Positions 11,348 through 22,154 of a stretch of DNA of 64,000 nucleotides are shown piece by piece. How positions within the stretch are numbered: the first letter of the stretch is position 1; each line of letters starts with the position of its first letter. Source of the DNA: Diphasiastrum complanatum (lineage: Eukaryota; Streptophyta; Lycopodiopsida; Lycopodiales; Lycopodiaceae); assembly GCA_029204225.1 (NCBI GenBank), contig CM055092.1, forward strand, positions 46,689,486 through 46,753,485. The letters run 5' to 3'. A model generated the notes under the pieces. It had not been told where the DNA came from. It did not search any database and was given only the letters and a program-made list of their open reading frames with translations. Position numbers and translations under genes: made by a program.

Positions 11348-11707
11348 ACCATCCTAACATCCTTGGCATTGATTCCTTGCATGCTTCAAAAGGATCCTTG
11401 ATCCCGAGGCTTGCTCTTCTTTGATGTGGCTTCTTCTTCTTGGAAAATACCAGTGGCCTCCTTGCCTCATTATGATCACAACGACCATCAATGACAAACC
11501 ACTTTTTATCACCAAAATCATGCGCGCAGAAATGACTAGTTCACAAACTAATAGCATTTCCATTACTTCTCTTGCAATTATAGCTAAGCTTAAATTTGAT
11601 GAAGTCAAATACTTCTTAATGGAGACAAGTGTCCTTTGAGGATGATTCACTTACTCTTGTAAAAATTTCACAAAATGCTTCAATGAATGAGAAGTTACTA
11701 TTAGAGT

Positions 11708-12138
11708 CCAGTTACGACTCTATCATGACCCTGGCACGGCTGGTGACCGAGGAGGACATCTATCCCACGTTGGGACCTGTGCGTCACGAGCAGTGACCCG
11801 GTGTGGCCGCCTGACAAGTTGTCAGAGATGCGGTGTGTCTTGACCGTCGGGGCCCTAGCCGTCAGTGATGAGATGCTAGCTGGCAAGTAGTCGGGGTGAC
11901 CAAGAGGGTCACAGGTCTTTGGCGGGGCATGGGGGTGGTACCCTATGAGTCACTCAGTGTTCACAGGTCACAGGGGCTAGGCATGCCAAGTGGACTGATC
12001 ACCCACAGGTGGATGCCATGTGCTAGTTGACGGGAATAGTAGGTAGGAGGACTCAAGGAGGGGGTGCCTATGGTTGGGAGGTTCATTCTTCACACCGGCT
12101 TCTAGGATTCACGAGCTTGGAGAGACTGGCTTGTGACA
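11708..12138 (+). repeat. 5' LTR of a plus-strand gypsy element
   Basis: The segment ends GTGACA, two bases before a perfect tRNA-iMet primer-binding site (12141-12152). Its start, around AGTTACGACTC, resembles the start of the chromovirus LTR at 14284 on the minus strand (TGTTACGAGCTC, then a CATGACC/CGTGACC and TGGCAC pattern), so the two belong to related families. The exact left end is uncertain. Confidence 0.6.
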
Positions 12139-12140
12139 AT

Positions 12141-12152
12141 TGGTATCAGAGC
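12141..12152 (+). promoter_or_regulatory. tRNA-iMet primer-binding site (gypsy)
   Basis: TGGTATCAGAGC, two bases after the LTR end. It primes minus-strand synthesis of the element whose gag begins at 12781. Confidence 0.75.
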
Positions 12153-12780
12153 TTCGTTCTAGAGAGAGAAAACGTCGTTCTAGAGAGAGAGAGTGTAGAA
12201 ATTGTCAGATTTTGCTTGTTTTTGAGGGGGTTTTGAGGGAGAAAACGTGGGAGATAGATTAAAGAAGAAAGATGGACCTCCAGCGCTGCTGTTCCTGCAT
12301 ATAAGGAGCCCACAAAAAATCGTTCTAGGGAGAGAAAACTTGGTAAAAGAAATCAGATGCGCCATCGCCCTCATATACCAGTTTTCCAGCACTGAAAGGG
12401 AGGGAAATAATATCAAACTTGAAGAGTTTTGGGGGTACCAATTTGCTACTAATCTAACGCACCGATTTAGCACCCATTTCTGATTGCTCCAGCGCTGATT
12501 TCAGAATCTACAAACATCCAAAATTGTGGAAGCAGCTGTCCAGAGCTGTTCTGAAGCTATTTGAAAGAAGCATTGTGGCCCAATCAGACAGCATCTGTTG
12601 TAGTCTACCGCTTTCCTGAGGGGATTCCTTTGCTTGGATTCCAGGGAGAGCTCATCCTTTTCTCTTTTCTTTCTTTGATGTCTTGTAGTTGAAAAAATTC
12701 TGGTTAGATTTGCCTTCCCTCGTTGCTTTATTACGTGCAATTTCTAGTTTGATTTTGTACTGTTTCTGTTTTGTTACATA

Positions 12781-13944
12781 ATGGAGGAAGATAGAGTAGA
12801 TATTCCACTAAGTCCACTTGTTGCTCTTCCATCACCACCACCTAGCCCTGTGCTCAGTCCTGCCCATAATCCGCCTACAGTGGCTGCCCGTTCGCCTGCT
12901 GGTACTTCCCCTTCTGTGCAAGCTCGCATGGATAGTGTGGAAAAGACCATCGCAGAGATGCGAGCGATGATGGTAGCTGGTGGTTATGCGTCTTCCTCGC
13001 AGTATGCTCCACCTTATCCATCTTCTGTTGTTCGTCCTATGTTACCTCCACTCTATCCAAAAGACAAAGATATTAAACCTACCCGTTTCGCTGGAAACAC
13101 TCCCCAACGCAATACTGATATCGTAGATCAATGGTTGCATAAGTGGGAAGAGTATTTTGATTTGAAACGGTCCCCAACTGATGAGGGTTGGCAGGTCCGC
13201 AAAGCTGCTTACCATTTCACTGATTTTGCTAACATGTGGTGGCGTAAGTTGTTGAATTCTAATCAGGCTCCATCCACCTGGCTTGAGTTTAAGCGAGCTT
13301 TCAGAGCTCGGTTTATTCCTCCACATGAGCATGTGCGTGCGACGGATGCTTGGCTTTTGCATCATCAGAGGCAATACATGGTGCAGGAATATGCTGATAG
13401 ATATCGTGAGACACTTATCAAGATTCCAGAAGAGATTCCCGAGTGGTTGGACAAGTTCATATTTGGCCTTCGTGAAGAGTTGAGGCCTTCAGTTCTTAAT
13501 GAAGGGTGCAAGACCTTAGAAGAGGCAATTGCTACAGCTCTCAACTTTGAAGGTAATGTGCGCACCAAGACTGAATCTAGAGTGCCAAGCTGGCCTCAAA
13601 AGAAGGGTTCGCGAAAGTTTGGCCAAAATGGTCAGAAAGGCTTTTCGCAGAAGGATCCTATCTAGACGCAGCTGACTTTGAAGCGCAAGGCGGGATCTCC
13701 TATGGCTCGTCGTGCTTACGACAAGTCTCCCCTCAGTCCTGAACAAAAGGAAAAGGCCAAGAAAGACGAATTATGCTTTTTCTGTCTTGGCAAGCATCTT
13801 TTCAAAGATTGTCCTCGACGTACGGGCAAGAAGCTTCATACTATGCAACGTCAAGATGAGGGCAAGGATGAGGAAATTTTGGATGACTTGTTGCTAAGTG
13901 ATGATGAGGACACTCGTCGTGTCATGACTATTTCGGTGCGGAAG
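12781..13944 (+). pseudogene. Gypsy Gag polyprotein, interrupted
   Basis: The Gag frame opens at the ATG at 12781, after a leader of about 630 bp. Residues 1-95 are proline/serine-rich. About 100-250 form a Retrotrans_gag capsid region (RFAGNTPQRN..., WWRKLL, EYADRYRETL, LREELRP). An in-frame TAG at 13663-13665 breaks it. The same frame then continues through a zinc knuckle, CFFCLGKHLFKDC (CX2CX3HX4C). Translation is cut at 13944 where a minus-strand chromovirus LTR begins. The matching RT/RNase H piece may be the plus-strand gypsy fragment at 19470-20110. The stop and the insertion make it non-functional. Confidence 0.8.
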
Positions 13945-14284
13945 TGTAATAGGTCCTAACACCACAGTAGGGCAAACACTAACTAATCCACCCAACCTTG
14001 CCTACTCCCTGATATAGAGTAAGCCCCTCCTAGCCCAGTGTGAGGACTGGTAGCATGCAACTGCCAAGTGTCGACCACGTGTCACTGACGTGGCCGACTG
14101 GGGGCCCTGTCCTGCTGACAGGGTCCCTAGACTGTGTTAGGCCCGCCATAGCTATGGACCGTGCTGGGGCACACTACTCACACTGTCTTGCCCTGTTGGT
14201 CGTGTACGCTGGACACGACCCTGATTGTGGTATCTGACCTATCTGTGTTCTCTAGGGTTCGGCACTGGTCACGAGCTCGTAACA
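13945..14284 (-). repeat. 3' LTR of a minus-strand chromovirus
   Basis: Read on the minus strand it starts TGTTACGAG at 14284, directly after a strong polypurine tract (AAGGGGGAGGGAG at 14285-14297), and ends TTACA at 13945. It interrupts the gag frame of the plus-strand gypsy. The pol frame reads about ten codons into this LTR before stopping at 14252. Confidence 0.75.
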
Positions 14285-15349
14285 CTCCCTCCCCCTTAAG
14301 AACCGTCTTGGTCCTCTAAGACAGTCCGGAAAAATCTTGCGAAGGACGCTGCCTCTTTCCCAAGTGGCATTCTCAACAGGCTGATCATTCCACTTGACCA
14401 GATATTCTCGGTATAGAGTATGACGAGTCTGCGTCTCTCTACTATCAAGAATCTCCTCTGGTTCATAAGGAGGTTGCTGAGGATCCAATGGGAGAACTAG
14501 AACACTGTCCCCTACCAGATTTTCTGCTCTGGTTAAGGCTTTTCGTAACTGGCTTACATGAAAGACTGAAAAAACCTTACTGCTGTGTGGGAGTTCTAGT
14601 TCATAGGTGACCTCGCCTAGTCTCCTACTGATGGTAAAGGGACAATACCTTGGAGACAACTTAGCACACACTCCTGATTTGAGGGTTTTAGAGTCAACTG
14701 GGACTCTCAAGTAGACTTTCTCACCAGCGGAGAACTGCACATCCCGTCTGTGTGGATCTGCATAATGCCTGGCTCGATCCTGGGACTGCCTAATGCTACG
14801 CTTAGCATGTTCTATCATCTGGTTTAGGTCCTCTAAAAAGTTTCTGGCTGCTTCAACTTTTTCTTGTTTAAACCGTACAGCTATGGGTGAGCGTGGCTGA
14901 AAACCGTACATCAGCATAAATGGGCTGTATCTCGTAGCTGAATGTTTGGTACTGTTGTAAGCAAACTCTAATATCGAGAGATACTCCTCCCAATTAGTCT
15001 GCTTCTTGCTGACGTATGCACGAAGCATATCCTCCAGCACTTGATTTACCCTCTCTGTTTGACCGTCTGTCTGTGGATGGTCGATGGTACTCATATTAAG
15101 TTTAGTATGGAGATGATGGAATACTGCCCTCCAAAAATTTCCATTAAACTTACTGTCCCAGTCGTTGACTATGCCGGAAAGTAGACCGTACAATTTAAAT
15201 AGCCCGTCTACAAACAACCTTGCTAACTCTAGAGCTCTGACGGTTGTTTTGGTCGGAATAAAATGAGCCATTTTGGTCAGATGGTCAACTGTGACCCATA
15301 TAGCGTCATTACCCTTTTGGGTTTTAGGCAGGCCTACTATAAAATCCAT
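14252..15349 (-). pseudogene. Chromovirus integrase with C-terminal chromodomain
   Basis: This 365-codon open stretch covers an rve-type integrase core (VDHLTKMAHFIP, then HPQTDGQTERVNQ holding the catalytic Glu; the usual SDRDPKF appears as NDWDSKF). The integrase C-terminal region (AGEKVYLRV, KLSPRYCPF) follows. A chromodomain-like end comes last (EEILDSRE...YLVKWNDQPVENATWE), the hallmark of Ty3/gypsy chromoviruses, where it guides integration to marked chromatin. The N-terminal zinc-binding part is missing: the frame joins the RNase H region across a deletion near 15350-15380. Confidence 0.85.
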
Positions 15350-15379
15350 GGAGATACTCTCCCATACCAGATGGTATTT

Positions 15380-16350
15380 CTAAGGGCTGCAACAACCCTC
15401 CCCTATAGAAAAGAGTTCCTTTTCATAGGCACTGTACCTAGTCTGAGCTGGCTCGAGTTTTTTACTCTCAAACGCAACTGGTCGTCCACCCTGAGTTAGT
15501 ACAACACCTACTGCAAAGTCGCTAGCATCTGTTTCGACCACAAGTGGCTGATTGGGGTCGACGACTTTTAAAACTGGTGCTGTAGCTAAGGCTGTTTTGA
15601 GAGCATCAAAGCTCTCCTGCTGTGCGGACTCCCAAATGAACTCCTTTCCCTTCCCCTTAAAAAGCTTTGTCATGGGAACTGCTATCTGAGCATATTCCTT
15701 GACAAATCGTCTGTAATATCTCGCCAAACCAAGAAAGATCTGGAGTTCCAAAATATTCTGAGGTCTCAGCCAACTGAGTATGGCTTTAACCTTATTCGGG
15801 TCCATCTTAATCCCATCTGACGAGATAATGTGACCCAAATATGCTACTTCTTCAACGAAAAATTCACACTTGGCTTGTTTAGCATAAAGCTTATGCTTTC
15901 TGAGCAGTCGAAACACCTTTCTGAGGTGTTTTAGATGCTCCTTCCTCGTTTTGTTGTAGACGAGGATGTCATCTAAAAATACGACCACGAATTTACCCAA
16001 GTATGGTCTGAGGACACTGTTTATCAAGGTCATAAAGGTAGCTGGAGCATTTGTGAGCCCAAATGGCATCACCTTAAACTCATAATGACCGTGACGAGTC
16101 CTAAAAGCTGTTTTCAGGACATCTTCCGATTTTATACGGACTTGATGATATCCCATCTGAGGTCTATTTTACTGAAAAATTTAGCCCTGTCGAGTTGATT
16201 AAACAACTCTTCTGCCCGAGGCATAGGGTATTTATTCTTTATTGTGACTTTATTGAGGGCTCTGTAATCTATGCAAAGACGCATAGACCCCTCTTTCTTT
16301 TTCACCAAAAGGAATGGTGAGGTCCATTGTGAACTATTGGTCTGAAAAAG
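15380..16350 (-). pseudogene. Chromovirus reverse transcriptase and RNase H start
   Basis: Two adjoining minus-strand frames, with a break at about 16132-16156, encode RT motifs in order: [35 protein letters not shown], the catalytic [21 protein letters not shown], and the start of RNase H ([23 protein letters not shown]). The rest of RNase H is deleted. The upstream end stops abruptly near 16350 at a helicase-like segment on the opposite strand, so protease and gag are absent. Confidence 0.85.
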
Positions 16351-16357
16351 TTGGTAT

Positions 16358-16503
16358 GTACATCGCAGACCTTTCATACCCTTTATCACACAGACAATAA
16401 CGTTCTTCTTGGAGCCCCTACTGGTAGTGGGAAAACCATTTCTGCAGAAATTGCAATGTTCCGTCTCTTCAACACGCAACCTCATATGAAGGTAGTGCAT
16501 CTT
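16358..16503 (+). pseudogene. ASCC3/DExH14-type helicase exon fragment
   Basis: About 45 codons on the plus strand read [18 protein letters not shown], then TGSGKT and [14 protein letters not shown]. This is the first Walker A region of a Ski2-like DExH helicase, closest in my memory to ASCC3/plant DExH14 (ribosome rescue and RNA quality control). Similarity stops after MKVVHL; AAG/GTAGTG there could also be a splice donor. It lies between a broken chromovirus RT (to 16350) and a copia gag (from 16754). No other helicase motif is seen nearby, so a captured or stranded gene piece is likelier than a working gene. Confidence 0.75.
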
Positions 16504-16753
16504 GTGAACGATGAACTTTTTTGTATTTGTCCAGTTTTTGTTATGTCGGTTAGTAGATATAATCTATTTCAATGATTATGGAACTTGCAAAGACAGCCAT
16601 CTATCCATTATCTTTTGGGCACTTTGGTTGCAGATTGAAAGACATCTTGTGCTCCTACTTTCAGCTCTTTGTTTGTTGCAAATTTTTGAGTAGATTTGGT
16701 TGTGGAAAGGCTCTCTTTCCTATCTACTACAAGCTGAAATTTTGTTGGAGGTA

Positions 16754-17503
16754 ATGGCTAAAGAATCGGAAGCTATCGGTTCTTTGTTTAGTGAAGATCG
16801 GTTGGATGGCACAAACTACTCCTTGTGGAGTTACATGATGAAGAATCTTCTCATAGCGAAAGGGCTATGAGATTTGGTCAATGGTGATGAGGAAAGGCCT
16901 TCGTCTTTGGCACCTCCTACACCTCGTGGATCATCATCATCAACATCATCTTCTACATCTTTGGAAGAACAAAAGAAGTGGGATGCAAGTCAAAAGGAAA
17001 GGGGAATCCTCCTTCCAAGGATGAGCAAAAGCCCGTTGGAGGTCAAAATGTCAACACTCAAAAGAAGAAAGGGAAGTGCCATTATTGCAAAAGGTATGGG
17101 CACTTCATCAAGGATTGTAAGAAGAAGCTTGCGAAAGAGGAGAGTAAAGGAATTGATACTAGTGCTTCACTTGCTACTTTGGAGCAAGAGCTTGAAGCTA
17201 GTGGTGATGAAAAGAATTCATTGGATGTGGCCCCAACTCATATCTTGAAGGGGGACAGCCCACATAGTGTGAATGTTGAAGTTTTTTCAGATTTGGTACC
17301 ATCTTCTATTGCTGGAGATAAGGGGCAGCAATCAACCAGTTTCGACCTGCCCAACACCTCATCAAGTTTAGAGCCTAATGTTCATCAAGAACCGCCCATT
17401 GTTGCTCATAATCAGCCTGCGGAACTGTTGGACAGCAAGGACCAGTTTTGGAAGATCTTGGACAGCCAAGTGCGGTGTCGGAGGATCTTGAACAACAAAT
17501 TGT
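16754..17503 (+). pseudogene. Copia Gag remnant with zinc knuckle
   Basis: The ATG at 16754 opens a typical copia Gag start (LDGTNYSLWSYMMKNLL), stopped by TGA at about 16868-16870. After a frame change a lysine-rich region carries the zinc knuckle CHYCKRYGHFIKDC (CX2CX4HX4C). The following stretch is a linker of the type found between integrase and RT, so protease and integrase have been deleted. No 5' LTR is recognisable upstream. Confidence 0.75.
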
Positions 17504-17559
17504 AAGAAGAGACATGGCTGTTGGACAGCCCAAAACAGTCCCACGGTGGCTGTTGTCGA

Positions 17560-18440
17560 CTTTGCGGGACAACAAAGTAAGTTCATTCTATGATGGAAAG
17601 ACACATGCCTCTACAAAATCAGTGGACTATGCTGATTTTTCAGATTTTGCTCTTACATCTCATGGAGATGTTGCAGAAGAACCTGTTTTCTATGAGCAGG
17701 CCAAGGGAGTAACATGTTGGGAGGATGCGATGCAAGATGAGTATGACTCACTTATGAAGAACCATTTGGGTTCTTGTTGATCTTCCTCATGGGAAGAAGG
17801 CAATTGGTTCTAAATGGGTATACAAAATCAAGTATAAGGCAGATGGTACCATTGAAAGGTACAAGGCAAGGCTCGCTGCCAAAGGCTATGCTCAGCAAAA
17901 GGGGATTGATTATGAGGAGACTTTTTCTCCTACTGCTCAGATGACTACCGTGAGGGTAGTAACCTCTTTGGCTGCCCACTTTGGTTGGCGTTTGCGGCAA
18001 CTTGACATAAAGACAGCATTCCTCAATGGTGATCTCAATGAGAAAGTGTACCTTCAACAACCTGCTGGTTTTTTGGTTAAAGGCCAAGAAGATAAAGTTT
18101 GTCTTCTCAAGAAGGCACTTTATGGACTGAAGCAAGCTCCTAGGATATGTGGTATCAAAAGATACATGCCTACTTTTGTGATCGAGGGTTTACTAATAGT
18201 CCTAGCGAATCTACTCTTTATGTCAAGCATACTTCAGATTATATCATCATTATTTTGCTTTATCTTGATGATATTATTATTACGGGAAGTAATGAGCAGC
18301 AGATTGATGCCGTAATACTTGATCTTGGTATGGTTTTTGAAACCTCAGATTTAGGCCTATTGCACTTTTATCTTGGTCTTCAATTTGTACAAGAAAGGCT
18401 GGAATTTTCATCTCTCAAAAACGCTACATTGGGCAGATTT
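17560..18440 (+). pseudogene. Copia reverse transcriptase, frameshifted
   Basis: Pieces in several frames give the RT order: KWVYKIKYKADGTIERYKAR near 17815-17870, LDIKTAFLNGDL at about 18003, KKALYGLKQAPR at about 18110-18145, and the active site as LLYLDD (YLDD, where YVDD is commoner) near 18255-18270. At least three frame breaks separate them. It continues into the RNase H frame at 18440. Confidence 0.75.
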
Positions 18441-19219
18441 TGAAGCAGTTCAAGATGGAAGATTGCAAGCCGGTTGCTACACCTATGGAGACAGGTCTGA
18501 AATTAAGTAGTCAAGGTGATGGTGAATCATTTGACACTATTTTATATTGTCAAGCTATTGGCTGTCTCATTTACCTATGTAATTCAAGACTAGACATTTC
18601 TTATAGTGTCTCACTCATGAGTCAATTCATGCATGCCCCGATGACATCACATTGGAAAGCGTTGAAGAGGATCTTTCGATATCTTCAAGGAACAAGAAGT
18701 CATGGACTGGTTTTTCCTGCTTGTAATGATGCATGTTTGGTTGGTTTTAGTGACTCGGATTGGGGTGGAGATCAAGACACTAGACGCTCTACAAGTGGAC
18801 ATTGCTTTTTCTATGGAAATTCTGCAATTTCGTGGTCAAGTAAAAAGCAGCCCACTGTTGCTACTACTTCTAGTGAGGCAGAATATAGAGCGATATTTAG
18901 AGCCACAACAGAGTGTTTATGGCTGAGAAGACTACTTGTTGACATGAAGTTTGGCGAGCCCTCAGCCACTCTTATCTTGAGTGATAGTCAAAGTGCTATT
19001 GCCATTGCATGGAATCCTATTTTTCATGCGAGGACGAAGCACATCGAGATCCATTATCACTTTGTTCGGGAGAGACTTCATGATGGCGACATTTCACTTG
19101 AATATTGTCTTACGGAGGATAATATTGCGGACCTCTTCACTAAGGCGTTGCCTAGAGTCAGATTTGAAGCTTTATTCCAAGCTTTCAATTTGATACCACG
19201 TGTTGGTTTTGTTACATAG
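18440..19219 (+). pseudogene. Copia RNase H domain
   Basis: The 259-codon open stretch begins at the RT thumb (PMETGLKLS, GCLIYLCNSRLDISY) and runs through a complete copia RNase H: GFSDSDWGGD, SWSSKKQPTVATTSSEAEYRA, LSDSQSAIAIAWNPIFHARTKHIEIHYHFVRE, ADLFTKALP. The acidic residues of the catalytic core are all present. A purine tract and LTR start follow 30 bp after the stop. It belongs to the decayed element starting at 16754. Confidence 0.85.
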
Positions 19220-19256
19220 TGAAGATTTCAGTTTTTGCATTGTCATTTAAGGAGGG

Positions 19257-19440
19257 TGTTAGAAATAAATGACTATGCTAAAGTTAATCCATACTTAGAT
19301 GCTCATTGTGTATTCCATTTTTACAGTTTGGCTAAGCATTCCTCTCCATTGCTCTTGTTGTTGTTTCTCTCTCTCTCTCTTAGAGTTCGGCGCCCAGCCC
19401 CTTCTCTCTTATTTTCTGTGGAGATTGATTGATAACTAGA
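19257..19440 (+). repeat. 3' LTR start of the plus-strand copia element
   Basis: TGTTAGAAATAAATGAC begins right after the polypurine tract AAGGAGGG. The LTR is cut or diverged near 19440, where gypsy sequence begins, so no CA terminus is assigned. Its first ten bases match the LTR at 21629. Confidence 0.6.
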
Positions 19441-19469
19441 TCTTGGTGACTTGACTCCTGCTTTCCTAC

Positions 19470-20110
19470 AGGTTGACCCAGCCAAGGTGGCTGTGGTTAA
19501 GAAGTGGCCGAGGCCTGCCGATATACGCCAATTACAGTCTTTCTTAGGCTTTTGTAAGTTCTACCGGAGGTTTGTTAGGAATTATTCCTAGATAGTTGCT
19601 CCTTTAACGGACCAGTTAAGGAAAAACAACACTGTGGTTTGATGGGATGCTAAAGCTCAACAACGTTTTGAGAACTTGAAGGAGTCAGTCGCCACGGCTC
19701 CAGTTCTCAAGATTGTGGATACCCAAAAACCTTTTGACCCAGAGACGGATGCAAGTGGCATTGTAGTAGGGGCAATGTTGAGCCAAGAGGGTAGACCAGT
19801 AGCCTTTGAGAGTAAGAAGTTGACACCAGCTCAACAGAGATATCCTACACACGAGCAAGAGCTATATGTGATTATACATGCGCTCAAGGTGTGGAGACAT
19901 TATTTATATGGCGCCAAATTTTATGTGTACACAGATCATCATACTTTAAGGTATTTTTGCACTCAGCTAGATTTGAAGGGCCGCCAAGCTCGGTGGGCCA
20001 AGCTGATGCAAGAATTTCATTTGGAAATTCGCTTCCAAAGAGGGAAGGAAAATGTGCTCGCTGATGCACTATCTCGTATACTACATCAGATGAGCTTTAC
20101 TGTGGTTGAC
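19470..20110 (+). pseudogene. Gypsy RT thumb and RNase H fragment
   Basis: The frame starts VDPAKVAVVKKWPRP, continues FLGFCKFYRRFVRNYS, has stops near 19590 and 19640, then an open RNase [62 protein letters not shown]. It may be the far part of the plus-strand gypsy whose gag lies at 12781-13944, given the same orientation and position between the halves of the old copia element. Confidence 0.8.
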
Positions 20111-20830
20111 AGTGGTCTCATGGAGGTCATCCTAGTGGAGATATACTCCGCTCCATTATCACGCCTCAACAATCTAATCTTAGCATTAAGTTGATTCTCA
20201 ACAAGAGCTTTAAACTTGACATAAGATTCAAACACCATGCTTTTCAAGGACAAAAGGTAGATCCAAGAGTATCTAGAGTGAACATCAATGAAAATGTCAT
20301 ACATCTTTGAACCACCATTAGACACTTGAGAGAAACTATGCACATCCGAATGAATGATTTTGAAGGAGTGAGAGATCTACTGGTAGACCTTTGACAAGCA
20401 AGTTTGTGACTCTTTGAGAGACTACAACTTGACACATGTTACCACCCTTGGAGAAGCACTTTGGTAGGCCAAGGGCAACCTCTTTGTTGCAAATTACCTC
20501 CATGGATTTGAAATTAGGATGGCCTGACCTCTCAAGTCATAGTTCCACTTGTGTCAACTCCTTTCCCATCACAACACTCACATTAGCAACATTTGCATCA
20601 AGTTTAAACAATCTTCCTTGCTTAATACCATTTGCCATGCACTTATCATTCTTGAGAATTGAACAAAAATCATGCTTGAAATGAATATCAAACCCACTCC
20701 AACACTCAAGATATTTTTCGTGATAGTAGGTACATAAAGAACATCGTCTAAATTTAGCTTCCTTGAAGATTCTAGACACAATGGAATGGTACCAACATCA
20801 TCAATCCTACATTCTCTCAACCTGAAAACA
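20086..20830 (-). pseudogene. Copia protease-to-integrase fragment
   Basis: Minus-strand frames show the post-protease region (DVGTIPLCLESSRKLNLDDVLYVPTITKNILSVG, with KQGRLFKLDAN further on) and then integrase (FSQVSNGGSKMYDIFIDVHSRYSWIYLL, LLRRDNGAEYIS). Frameshifts separate them, and the catalytic-Glu end is missing because a gypsy element interrupts at about 20090. It is very similar in content to the copia element at 48261-49375. Confidence 0.75.
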
Positions 20831-21242
20831 GAGTACATAAGCAAGAGAGATTACACAACCTTGATAAAAAAAACACTCCAAATTTACTTGATAATCATGG
20901 CTCCAAAATGAGCACATATAATGATGGGTCTTGAGGTTGGTTGAGCAGGTTTGGCAGGGATTATAGTGCCATAATAGCTCTAATTTGACCTTCTCATCAT
21001 GAATTTCCCTAATGGTTAGGTATGCCAACCTAGGGTTGGTAAATCATCACCCAACTTTCTTAGATTTTTGGAGTTTGGTCCGAGATTGTAGGTAATTTGA
21101 CCAGATGACTTGCCTAACGCCTATGATTTCGACCTAAGTAGCCTAACCCAACTCTTCACAAGTGGGAATGAGCTCTCACATGTGGAATTGAAGCACAAAC
21201 ATAATTACATGATTAACTAAGCTAATATCTGCATTTTTCACA
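20820..21242 (-). repeat. 5' LTR of the old copia element
   Basis: On the minus strand TGTGAAAAATGCAGATATTAGC starts at 21242. It matches the start of the shortened 3' LTR at 11147, and the shared far end (the CCTGAAAACA.AGTACATAAGC phrase on plus) matches 10958-10982. It abuts protease-region sequence directly, so leader and gag are deleted. Confidence 0.5.
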
Positions 21243-21628
21243 AATCAATGTCGCAAGAAGGTAGGGTAAAGGTAACAAAAAAGCAATGGTAAGGATAGGG
21301 ATTATAAAAAAGAAATCTAAGGGAGGTTACTACCTTCAAGCTAATCCCTTGTGAAGTTTATGAAGTTAAGGTATACGTAAATTTTCCTAGTCCTTCTACA
21401 CGGCTCTTTGGAGAAATTTTCTTTCTCATTTACCAGCCTAGAAGATGTTCACTTCCTTGAAGATGCAAAACAGTCATCTCTCTATTGTCATGTTCCATGC
21501 TCCATGGTGATGAAACATTCATTCATGCAAGTGCAGAAAGAAGACTTGTCCATTTTGCACGCCCCCCTTGGAGGTTGTATCGACTGATTAACTTTGCTGC
21601 TGATTATGGTTGTTCGATCAAAGGGGAG

Positions 21629-22154
21629 TGTTAGAAATGTGATCTCCATACGTATGAATTTGCATGAGTTGTTGATAAGTTGTGCTCATACAACGATTGA
21701 ATACTCAAAGCTGTAAAGACGTGGTCCCACAATTCTAATTAATGTTGTAAAGACAAATTGCACCTTACAACCTATTTCAAGTTAAGTTCCGGGCTCCTCA
21801 AGTTAGATCCACTAGGAACCCTAGATTACTTGGGTGGGTCCATACGACGGGCAAGGGGTATTTTTTCAATGCCTTGATGCTGAATTGGGTCTAGTAGGGG
21901 ACGCACCTCTTTGGGGCCCTTCTCTAGCTAGATGGTAGTTCATTTCCACTTCCAAGAACCCAATAGTCATTTGCTGGTTCAGCTAGAGATTTATCACATA
22001 TATGTAGCTCCCTCCTTGCAAGGCATTTAGAGTTCTATTAAAAAATTCTCTCATGATGCAAGCTAGTCTTCCTCCTCTCCTCTCCTCTCCTCTCTTCTCC
22101 TCTCCTCTCCTCTCTTTGTGTGAATGAATCTACTGTGTACTCTCATTTCTAACA
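21629..22154 (+). repeat. LTR with clear termini (526 bp), probably a truncated 3' end
   Basis: It begins TGTTAGAAAT and ends ATTTCTAACA, a ten-base inverted terminal match, and follows a purine tract AAAGGGGAG. A (CCTCT)n run lies at about 22073-22115. No second LTR or target duplication was found. It is either a solo LTR with a little internal sequence or the end of a truncated element. Confidence 0.7.
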
